The notes beneath the pieces were generated by a model. The model worked only from the letters and a program-made list of their open reading frames with translations. It ran no database searches and was not told the DNA's origin. This document shows, piece after piece, positions 18,976-28,000 of a stretch of DNA of 64,000 nucleotides. The stretch's first letter is position 1. The number at the start of each line of letters is the position of its first letter. The translations under genes were made by a program, and so were the position numbers. This stretch comes from Euwallacea fornicatus. Lineage: Eukaryota > Arthropoda > Insecta > Coleoptera > Curculionidae. The stretch covers positions 558,001 to 622,000 of the forward strand of contig NW_027096045.1 of the NCBI RefSeq assembly GCF_040115645.1, written 5' to 3'.

Positions 18976-19395
18976 AGCGGCACTTTTTGGCCAAATCTTA
19001 TGATTTGGCGTTATCTCGCCAACGCTACAGCCAATTTTGTTCAAATCGTCTCCTTTTGGCAAAATAAGCATAATAGGCCTTAAACGGCAAATCGTCAATT
19101 TGGCTCTAATAGAAGCGGCACTTTTTGGCCAAATCTTATGATTTGGCGTTATCTCGCCAACGCTACAGCCAATTTTGTTCAAATCGGCTCCTTTTGGCAA
19201 AATAAGCATAATAAGGCCTTAAACGGCAAATCGTCAATTTGGCTCTAATAGAAGCGGCACTTTTTGGCCAAATCTTATGATTTGGCGTTATCTCGCCAAC
19301 GCTACAGCCAATTTTGTTCAAATCGTCTCCTTTTGGCAAAATAAGCATAATAAGGCCTTAAACGGCAAATCGTCAATTTGGCTCTAATAGAAGCG
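18976..19395 (+). repeat. 139-bp satellite, block 2 (three monomers between B and C)
   Basis: 420 bp: three monomers, one of 138 bp (AATAGGCC variant), plus one duplicated AGCG. The marker order (138-bp monomer, then CGGCTCC variant) equals that of 27681-28100 in block 3, an uninterrupted paralogue of the B and C sites. No gene. Confidence 0.97.
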
Positions 19396-19707
19396 AGTTA
19401 TATGGGGATGCTACCATAAGCCACCATACTAAAGAGACGCGGCCCAGACTTGCTGAGCTTGCAGAATCAAACAATAAAACCACATTGCGCTGGACCTTCG
19501 GGACTCACTCTGACAATCGATCGACAGTAATATTCAACTCACGTTGATTTCATTGTAACTTACCAAAGCTCGTTCTACTGTATTGTTACCGTTATACTTA
19601 ATAATTCTTGTTAGTGTTGTGTTAACTACAAGTTTATATTAAATCATAAAATATAGTAATTGTTTAATTTTTTTAAAAAGTCTTCCGAGGAATACGGAAA
19701 GATAAGT
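19396..19707 (+). repeat. 5' LTR of element C (312 bp)
   Basis: Begins AGTTATATGG, ends GATAAGT; seven-T run as in A and E. Matches the 3' LTR at 24729-25040. Confidence 0.95.
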
Positions 19708-19724
19708 GGCGCAGTCGTACGGAT
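19707..19724 (+). promoter_or_regulatory. Primer binding site, tRNA-Ser type (element C)
   Basis: TGGCGCAGTCGTACGGAT at the LTR boundary, identical to A and B. Confidence 0.8.
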
Positions 19725-19814
19725 CAATCACGGAATCAATATTCAATCGCTGAGTAGTGAACTAACCGTGAGAGACCTTCGTGTAACGTGTACGGTAAAA
19801 CTGTAGTAAAATCA

Positions 19815-19847
19815 ATGTTTGTGTCGAGCATCGTGCTATTTTGGTAA
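19815..19847 (+). promoter_or_regulatory. Leader mini-ORF and splice donor (element C)
   Basis: ATG at 19815; TAA at 19845-19847 inside GTAAGT (19844-19849), as in B. Its partner acceptor upstream of env has been deleted in this copy, so the donor has no known env acceptor. Confidence 0.65.
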
Positions 19848-19883
19848 GTACAACTGGTTAATAATTTTTGTACAAGATTTTTT

Positions 19884-21194
19884 ATGTCAGAGATTAACGA
19901 GGTACTTGAACAGTTTGAATCCCTGAGTATTGATACCCCTTTGACAGGCCCTAATTGTAATCGCTCAGTCCCAATTAGAAATCGTAAACTTGTAAGAAAC
20001 AGTAACGTAAAAATGGTTGAGTTTAAAACTGAGTATTTGAGGTGTGTCCCAGATTTCGATGGGAGCCCTAATGATCTTGGCCGTTACCTCGGCGTATGTC
20101 AATCCTTGATCGATTCCTTTTACGTTGCCCAACAACCCAACCACTTCCAAAATACCTTCTTGCTAAATTGTATTATTGGAAAGTTATCTGGGAATGCTAA
20201 ATTGGTATTGGGAACACAAAACGTCAACAACTGGGAGGAACTAAAGGAAATTTTGACAAGGCATTTTGCGGATCAGAGGGATGAGGCATGTTTAAACATG
20301 GACTTAGTTATGCTTAAACAACGACAAAACGAAACCCCTAACGAATTTTACGATAGGGTTCTGCATATACTAAACTTGTTATGTTCTTATATTAATGCCC
20401 ACGAAACTACGGAGATAGGGAAAGCTGTAAAAAAGGATCTATACAATAACTTGGCGCTGAAAACATTCCTATCAGGACTAAGAGAGCCCCTAGGAACAGC
20501 AATACGCTGTATGCGACCAAAAGATTTGCCAGAAGCATTGCAATTTGTAACACAGGAAGACAACACACACTATTTGCAAAATAATAGTAGTGGCAGCAGT
20601 AATAATGGCAGTAATAGAGTGCATAATGCAACAAACTACACACCTAGACCTAGGTTCAACCCTAGACCGTCATATAGGAATAATCACACTGGTCAATTTA
20701 GACCAGGAACCCATGTAAATACAGCAGTAAATCATACACCTAGACCAACGTATCAGCCATCGCAAGTAAGACAGAATTTCCAACCACCAAGGGTGACTAC
20801 TAACGTCTTCAAATCGAATCCAAATCAACCCTTGCCAAAACCCACACCGATGAGTGTTTCGACGAGGAGAACCGGATTTACGAACAGACAGAATTCGGGA
20901 GGTTATTACCCCAATAGGACGTATTTTAATAATCCAAATAGACCACCCTATAACCCCGCACAAAATATCATCGCAGAAGAACTTTATAGCACCAGCGTAA
21001 ACAGGAGTATCGATGACCAAGCTGTCTACGACGAAAAATACCATGGCGACCCAAAGGCGAGACGATATGGAAACGAATCCACTGAACAACAGGACGGATC
21101 AAGTTACCACGTGGGAAGTCGGTGCGACGCTGCATCTGCAGATTATTCTTATAAGAATTTTCTCGAAACTGGCCCAGACGAGAACGAAACATAA
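19884..21194 (+). CDS. gag: Gag structural protein (element C)
   Basis: 436 intact codons from ATG 19884, with the same domain layout as in B: capsid-like helical region about 50-225, then an Asn/Pro/Arg-rich tail without zinc knuckle. The tail carries NYTPRP, YRNNHTGQ and SQVRQ, as in A. Because gag, primer binding site and LTRs are intact, this RNA could still be packaged and copied with enzymes from other copies. The stop lies inside the 40-nt -1 overlap with the fused pol-env frame. Confidence 0.93.
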   Translation: MSEINEVLEQFESLSIDTPLTGPNCNRSVPIRNRKLVRNSNVKMVEFKTEYLRCVPDFDGSPNDLGRYLGVCQSLIDSFYVAQQPNHFQNTFLLNCIIGKLSGNAKLVLGTQNVNNWEELKEILTRHFADQRDEACLNMDLVMLKQRQNETPNEFYDRVLHILNLLCSYINAHETTEIGKAVKKDLYNNLALKTFLSGLREPLGTAIRCMRPKDLPEALQFVTQEDNTHYLQNNSSGSSNNGSNRVHNATNYTPRPRFNPRPSYRNNHTGQFRPGTHVNTAVNHTPRPTYQPSQVRQNFQPPRVTTNVFKSNPNQPLPKPTPMSVSTRRTGFTNRQNSGGYYPNRTYFNNPNRPPYNPAQNIIAEELYSTSVNRSIDDQAVYDEKYHGDPKARRYGNESTEQQDGSSYHVGSRCDAASADYSYKNFLETGPDENET

Positions 21195-24100
21195 AACCAA
21201 AGATAATAACACTGAATAACACCGAGGGCAGTGAACTAAACTATATTACTTTTCCTGAACACAATCTTAAATTTTTAATTGATAGTGGTGCAAGTAAATC
21301 ATTTATAAACCCGGAAGCTGCTAGGAAGATAGCTCCGAACCAAATTAAAAAAGACCCTTTTATAGTTTCAACCGCATTACAACAATCAGCCCATGAATTT
21401 AGTACAACGATACCAGCTTCGGAAATTTTCAAATTACCCCGATACACTTTGCTGAAATTTTATTTGTTTAAATTTCATGGAACCTTTGATGGATTGTTGG
21501 GATTAGATAATTTGAAACTGTTAGAAGCCCAATTAGATTTTCGGAAAAATAAAATGGTTACCCCTTATGCCACTATACCATTCCAAACGTATTGGACAAA
21601 TGTACAGAATAACCATATAGAAATGGAACCAAGGATAGAAAAAGTAGTTAGAATTGAAACAAATATCCGAGATGGAGAGGTATTGATTGATTATCGGAAG
21701 ATAAATGGATGTGAAATCCCAAGTTGTATAACAAAGACGAAAGATGGTCACGCTTTAGTCGTGATAAGAAATAGATCATGCCAATCAAAGATAATAGATT
21801 TAACCCGACCATTCGATGTCGAGGCGTTAGACAAAGGAATATTAGAGCATGAAACAATTGATGTAAACACAATGGATACCCATCGAGGGAGGAAATTGGA
21901 AACATCGCAGATTAGGACTAATCATCTTAATCGAGAAGAGAAGAAAGAAATTCTACGATTATGTACCGAATTTTCGGACATATTCTATCAAGAAGGCATA
22001 CCTTTGACGTTTACTAGTCAAACAAAGCATGCTATCAAGACAACTGATGAACAGCCAGTGTACGTAAAGTCGTACAGGTACCCCTTCATACATAAAGAAG
22101 AAGTTAGGAGCCAAATAGACAAAATGTTGGACCAGGGAATCATTAGACATAGCAGTTCACCTTGGTCAGCCCCAATCTGGGTAGTTCCTAAGAAGATGGA
22201 TGCGTCTGGAAAACGCAAATGGAGAGTCTGCGTGGATTACCGCAAACTCAATGAGAAAACTATCGACGACAAATACCCTTTACCCAATATAACTGATATA
22301 CTGGATAAACTGGGGAAGTGTCAGTATTTTTCGACCCTTGATTTGGCGAGTGGTTTCCACCAAATTGAGATGAGGGAACAAGATATACCAAAGACGGCGT
22401 TTAGTACCGAAGGAGGGCATTATGAATATACCCGAATGCCCTTCGGATTAAAAAACGCACCTGCGACCTTCCAAAGAGCAATGGATGGAATTTTGAGCGG
22501 ATTGCAGAATGAAAGGTGTCTAGTGTATCTTGACGACATAATCATTTACTCAACATCCTTACAAGAGCACTTGGAAAATTTAAGAGCAGTCTTTAATCGA
22601 CTTAGAAAATCCAATTTCAAGGTCCAACTCGACAAGAGTGAATTTTTGAGGAAGGAAGTAAATTATTTGGGACATATTATAACCCCAGAAGGAGTTCGAC
22701 CTAACCCGGAAAAAGTGAAAGTAGTAAAAAATTACCCGATTCCAGGAACCCCAAAGCAAATTAAAGGATTCCTTGGCTTGGTGGGATACTACAGGAAATT
22801 CATTAATAACTTTGCGCAGTTGACCAAACCTCTAACTAAATGTCTCAAGAAAGGAGCGAAAATTGAACATAATGAAGAATTTGTTAAATCTTTTGAGACC
22901 TGTAAAGAAATATTAATGAATGAACCTATCTTACAATATCCCGACCTCTCAAAGCCTTTTAACCTCACCTGTGACGCCAGTAATGTCGCATTAGGAGCAA
23001 TTTTGTCACAAGGCCCTATTGGACAAGCTAGGGATGTCACACTGTTGGAACTCAAGGGAAATCCGGGAATGTTACCGCTAGAACTGGGAAAGGCAGTATT
23101 GATTGATGGAAGCCACAGTTTCATTCATTACAACGATTTAAGACCAGTAGCAGAACAACTAGAAGAGCTGAGAAGAAAAATAAATAATTTGACCAGCAAT
23201 TGGGAAACGACAACACATCCAAGCCCTTATAAGAATGAGCTCCGCAATTTTTACGAGATCATGAAGGCAATACAGGAACAAGTTGAAAACCGCTTTTACC
23301 GAATATTTCCTAAAACAAATCGACCAAAGCGAGGAATCGTGGATGGATTAGGAGCAGTGTTCAAAGCGATAACGGGAAATTTGGACGCAGAAGATGGTCA
23401 AAAATACGACAAATTAATTAGAGAATTACGTGCGAAACAAAGGCTCACTCAAACTCAAGTTGTAACTCAAGGAAGAATGACAGTGTTGGCTTTAGAAAGG
23501 TTTAACAAAACGCTAAAACAGCTTTACGACAATGATAGAATACTGGAGGAAAAATTGAAAGAAATTGTACCTTATATCAAGGATGTGATCGACGATAGAA
23601 ATTGTTCCTTTTTGAAGGAAATTGTCAACGAAATAATTGATATGTACGAGATAATCAACACCATCCTACAAGATGTCGAAAACTCGTTGGTATTTGCAAG
23701 ATTAAATACCATGCACCCAAGCATAATGGACCAAAGGGATCTACTCACTGCACTCACGGAGTTAAGCAACGACATAGGAAGGACCAATCTACCACTACCT
23801 ATAACTTTGGAAAATATAGTTAAATACGAAGAAATAACAAAACTGGAGTGTTTCCTATCGGACTATCGAATCACGTACATTTTACACATTCCTACTGTTC
23901 AGAATCTGCAATTTTCTTATTACCATTTGTATTCTATTCCCGTTTACATTCAGGGTCAGTTTAGGGCAATCATACCTAAAGGGAAGTACCTTGTAAAGAG
24001 CCAGTTGTACCACGCGTACTTTCACCGCGAGTGTCGTAAATTAAAGCCAGAACTATACTTGTGCTATGAAACAGACTTAACGGGAAATCAGCCAGAAACC

Positions 24101-24706
24101 CCTTGTGAAATACAGTTAATAAACTTAGTGAAAAATCCTTCGAACTGTACTCAAACGTTAATAAAAATAGACAGAATAATTTTAAATAGGTTAGATGTGT
24201 CAGATAAATGGATTGTAATAAGTCCTACAGAAGAAATAGCCCAGCTAACGTGCCAAAATGGACAAACAGAAGCCAAAACCTTGCACGGGACATATCTATA
24301 TGAAATTCCAAAGGGATGTAAGTTAAGCATCGGGAACCAACAGGCAACGAATACCATGAGGATTATGGAAAACACTCTGAAGCCCATTTTGCTACCTAAA
24401 ATTATCACGGACGTTCCACCCCGACAGAACTTAAACTTGAGCATTCACCTACCCGAGCTCGAGTTAGATGACCTGCATAAGCTAAAACATGAAGTTTATG
24501 AGGAGCAGGAAAGCGGCAGCTGGACGGACAACGACCTCTACACACCCCCTAGTGTGTGGACATTACTAATGTATATTATAATTATAGGAGCAATGGCAGC
24601 TTTAACATGGAAAAAGTTGTTGCAACCCCGACTGAGGAATCGGAGTCAGAAGAACAACCAGTCAAATGAAGAGCCAATAGAAGTTCCACTCCCTCGGCTA
24701 GCCTAG
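21155..24706 (+). CDS. In-frame Pol-Env fusion ORF (protease-RT-partial RNase H-Env), element C
   Basis: 1,183 codons in the -1 frame to gag. Codons 1 to about 622 are ordinary Pol: protease DSG, RT with YLDD, and the start of RNase H with TCDAS. At codon 623 (GGACAAG, 23021-23027) the frame passes directly into the envelope ectodomain, keeping the RPKR cleavage site (23321-23332), fusion-peptide region and C-terminal hydrophobic anchor. The rest of RNase H, the HHCC segment, the DD35E integrase, the pol stop and the env splice acceptor are missing. Env would be made only as part of a Gag-Pol-Env product without its signal segment, so normal surface display is unlikely. Likely defective; there is no stop inside. 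Confidence 0.93.
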   Translation, partial: EFSRNWPRRERNIKPKIITLNNTEGSELNYITFPEHNLKFLIDSGASKSFINPEAARKIAPNQIKKDPFIVSTALQQSAHEFSTTIPASEIFKLPRYTLLKFYLFKFHGTFDGLLGLDNLKLLEAQLDFRKNKMVTPYATIPFQTYWTNVQNNHIEMEPRIEKVVRIETNIRDGEVLIDYRKINGCEIPSCITKTKDGHALVVIRNRSCQSKIIDLTRPFDVEALDKGILEHETIDVNTMDTHRGRKLETSQIRTNHLNREEKKEILRLCTEFSDIFYQEGIPLTFTSQTKHAIKTTDEQPVYVKSYRYPFIHKEEVRSQIDKMLDQGIIRHSSSPWSAPIWVVPKKMDASGKRKWRVCVDYRKLNEKTIDDKYPLPNITDILDKLGKCQYFSTLDLASGFHQIEMREQDIPKTAFSTEGGHYEYTRMPFGLKNAPATFQRAMDGILSGLQNERCLVYLDDIIIYSTSLQEHLENLRAVFNRLRKSNFKVQLDKSEFLRKEVNYLGHIITPEGVRPNPEKVKVVKNYPIPGTPKQIKGFLGLVGYYRKFINNFAQLTKPLTKCLKKGAKIEHNEEFVKSFETCKEILMNEPILQYPDLSKPFNLTCDASNVALGAILSQGPIGQARDVTLLELKGNPGMLPLELGKAVLIDGSHSFIHYNDLRPVAEQLEELRRKINNLTSNWETTTHPSPYKNELRNFYEIMKAIQEQVENRFYRIFPKTNRPKRGIVDGLGAVFKAITGNLDAEDGQKYDKLIRELRAKQRLTQTQVVTQGRMTVLALERFNKTLKQLYDNDRILEEKLKEIVPYIKDVIDDRNCSFLKEIVNEIIDMYEIINTILQDVENSLVFARLNTMHPSIMDQRDLLTALTELSNDIGRTNLPLPITLENIVKYEEITKLECFLSDYRITYILHIPTVQNLQFSYYHLYSIPVYIQGQFRAIIPKGKYLVKSQLYHAYFHRECRKLKPELYLCYETDLTGNQPETPCEIQLINLVKNPSNCTQTLIKIDRIILNRLDVSDKWIVISPTEEIAQLTCQNGQTEAKTLHGTYLYEIPKGCKLSIGNQQATNTMRIMENTLKPILLPKIITDVPPRQNLNLSIHLPELELDDLHKLKHEVYEEQESGSWTDNDLYTPPSVWTLLMYIIIIGAMAALTWKKLLQPRLRNRSQKNNQSNEEPIEVPLPRLA

Positions 24707-24718
24707 GAGTTCCATCTC

Positions 24719-24728
24719 AGAGGGGAGG
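24719..24728 (+). promoter_or_regulatory. Polypurine tract (element C)
   Basis: AGAGGGGAGG directly before the 3' LTR, identical to B. Confidence 0.85.
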
Positions 24729-25040
24729 AGTTATATGGGGATGCTACCATAAGCCACCATACTAAAGAGACGCGGCCCAGACTTGCTGAGCTTGCAGAAT
24801 CAAACAATAAAACCACATTGCGCTGGACCTTCGGGACTCACTCTGACAATCGATCGACAGTAATATTCAACTCACGTTGATTTCATTGTAACTTACCAAA
24901 GCTCGTTCTACTGTATTGTTACCGTTATACTTAATAATTCTTGTTAGTGTTGTGTTAACTACAAGTTTATATTAAATCATAAAATATAGTAATTGTTTAA
25001 TTTTTTTAAAAAGTCTTCCGAGGAATACGGAAAGATAAGT
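24729..25040 (+). repeat. 3' LTR of element C (312 bp)
   Basis: Same ends and length as the 5' LTR; followed by the target duplication AGCG. Confidence 0.95.
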
Positions 25041-28000
25041 AGCGGCACTTTTTGGCCAAATCGTACAATTTGGCGTTATCTCGCCAACGCTACAGCCAAT
25101 TTTGTTCAAATCGTCTCCTTTTGGCAAAATAAGCATAATAAGGCCTTAAACGGCAAATCGTCAATTTGGCTCTAATAGAAGCGGCACTTTTTGGCCAAAT
25201 CGTACAATTTGGCGATTTCTCGCAAACGCTACAACCAATTTTGTTCAAATCGTCTCCTTTTGGCAAAATAAGCATAATAAGGCCTTAAACGGCAAATCGT
25301 CAATTTGGCTCTAATAGAAGCGGCACTTTTTGGCCAAATCTTATGATTTGGCGTTATCTCGCCAACGCTACAGCCAATTTTGTTCAAATCGTCTCCTTTT
25401 GGCAAAATAAGCATAATAAGGCCTTAAACGGCAAATCGTCAATTTGGCTCTAATAGAAGCGGCACTTTTTGGCCAAATCTTATGATTTGGCGTTATCTCG
25501 CCAACGCTACAGCCAATTTTGTTCAAATCGTCTCCTTTTGGCAAAATAAGCATAATAAGGCCTTAAACGGCAAATCGTCAATTTGGCTCTAATAGAAGCG
25601 GCACTTTTTGGCCAAATCGTACAATTTGGCGTTATCTCGCCAACGCTACAGCCAATTTTGTTCAAATCGTCTCCTTTTGGCAAAAAAAGCATAATAAGGC
25701 CTTAAACGGCAAATCGTCAATTTGGCTCTAATAGAAGCGGCACTTTTTGGCCAAATCTTATGATTTGGCGTTATCTCGCCAACGCTACAGCCAATTTTGT
25801 TCAAATCGTCTCCTTTTGGCAAAATAAGCATAATAAGGCCTTAAACGGCAAATCGTCAATTTGGCTCTAATAGAAGCGGCACTTTTTGGCCAAATCTTAT
25901 GATTTGGCGTTATCTCGCCAACGCTACAGCCAATTTTGTTCAAATCGTCTCCTTTTGGCAAAATAAGCATAATAGGCCTTAAACGGCAAATCGTCAATTT
26001 GGCTCTAATAGAAGCGGCACTTTTTGGCCAAATCTTATGATTTGGCGTTATCTCGCCAACGCTACAGCCAATTTTGTTCAAATCGTCTCCGTTTGGCAAA
26101 ATAAGCATAATAAGGCCTTAAACGGCAAATCGTCAATTTGGCTCTAATAGAAGCGGCACTTTTTGGCCAAATCTTATGATTTGGCGTTATCTCGCCAACG
26201 CTACAGCCAATTTTGTTCAAATCGTCTCCTTTTGGCAAAATAAGCATAATAAGGCCTTAAACGGCAAATCGTCAATTTGGCTCTAATAGAAGCGGCACTT
26301 TTTGGCCAAATCGTACAATTTGGCGATATCTCGCAAACGGTACAACCAATTTTGTTCAAATCGTCTCCTTTTGGCAAAATAAGCATAATAAGGCCTTAAA
26401 CGGCAAATCGTCAATTTGGCTCTAATAGAAGCGGCACTTTTTGGCCAAATCGTACAATTTGGCGATTTCTCGCAAACGCTACAACCAATTTTGTTCAAAT
26501 CGTCTCCTTTTGGCAAAATAAGCATAATAAGGCCTTAAACGGCAAATCGTCAATTTGGCTCTAATAGAAGCGGCACTTTTTGGCCAAATCGTACAATTTG
26601 GCGTTATCTCGCCAACGCTACAGCCAATTTTGTTCAAATCGTCTCCTTTTGGCAAAAAAAGCAGAATAAAGCCTTAAACGGCAAATCGTCAATTTGGCTC
26701 TAATAGAAGCGGCACTTTTTGGCCAAATCTTATGATTTGGCGTTATCTCGCCAACGCTACAGCCAATTTTGTTCAAATCGTCTCCTTTTGGCAAAATAAG
26801 CATAATAAGGCCTTAAACGGCAAATCGTCAATTTGGCTCTAATAGAAGCGGCACTTTTTGGCCAAATCTTATGATTTGGCGTTATCTCGCCAACGCTACA
26901 GCCAATTTTGTTCAAATCGTCTCCGTTTGGCAAAATAAGCATAATAAGGCCTTAAACGGCAAATCGTCAATTTGGCTCTAATAGAAGCGGCACTTTTTGG
27001 CCAAATCTTATGATTTGGCGTTATCTCGCCAACGCTACAGCCAATTTTGTTCAAATCGTCTCCTTTTGGCAAAATAAGCATAATAAGGCCTTAAACGGCA
27101 AATCGTCAATTTGGCTCTAATAGAAGCGGCACTTTTTGGCCAAATCGTACAATTTGGCGATTTCTCGCAAACGCTACAACCAATTTTGTTCAAATCGTCT
27201 CCTTTTGGCAAAATAAGCATAATAAGGCCTTAAACGGCAAATCGTCAATTTGACTCTAATAGAAGCGGCACTTTTTGGCCAAATCTTATGATTTGGCGTT
27301 ATCTCGCCAACGCTACAGCCAATTTTGTTCAAATCGTCTCCTTTTGGCAAAATAAGCATAATAAGGCCTTAAACGGCAAATCGTCAATTTGACTCTAATA
27401 GAAGCGGCACTTTTTGGCCAAATCTTATGATTTGGCGTTATCTCGCCAACGCTACAGCCAATTTTGTTCAAATCGTCTCCTTTTGGCAAAATAAGCATAA
27501 TAAGGCCTTAAACGGCAAATCGTCAATTTGGCTCTAATAGAAGCGGCACTTTTTGGCCAAATCGTACAATTTGGCGATTTCTCGCAAACGCTACAACCAA
27601 TTTTGTTCAAATCGTCTCCTTTTGGCAAAATAAGCATAATAAGGCCTTAAACGGCAAATCGTCAATTTGGCTCTAATAGAAGCGGCACTTTTTGGCCAAA
27701 TCTTATGATTTGGCGTTATCTCGCCAACGCTACAGCCAATTTTGTTCAAATCGTCTCCTTTTGGCAAAATAAGCATAATAGGCCTTAAACGGCAAATCGT
27801 CAATTTGGCTCTAATAGAAGCGGCACTTTTTGGCCAAATCTTATGATTTGGCGTTATCTCGCCAACGCTACAGCCAATTTTGTTCAAATCGGCTCCTTTT
27901 GGCAAAATAAGCATAATAAGGCCTTAAACGGCAAATCGTCAATTTGGCTCTAATAGAAGCGGCACTTTTTGGCCAAATCTTATGATTTGGCGTTATCTCG

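Larger units (their letters stand above)
19396..25040 (+). mobile_element. Element C: errantivirus-like provirus with pol-env internal deletion
   Basis: 5,645 bp with two 312-bp LTRs that read alike, target duplication AGCG (19392-19395, 25041-25044), intact primer binding site, gag and polypurine tract. Relative to B it lacks 1,968 bp (656 codons) between two copies of GGACAAG, removing most of RNase H, all of integrase and the env splice acceptor and joining the frames. It cannot make integrase, so if the deletion predates insertion it was mobilised in trans. Variant residues group it with A. Confidence 0.96.

Noticed and set aside
23021..23027. Element C deletion as a retrotransposed spliced RNA
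   Set aside because: Within the 7-bp ambiguity the removed segment never begins with GT or GC, so it is not a standard intron; microhomology recombination or template switching fits.
11361..25040. B and C as a simple tandem duplication of one insertion
   Set aside because: They differ in LTR T-run, Gag-tail variants and the internal deletion, and each has its own target duplication separated by distinct monomers.
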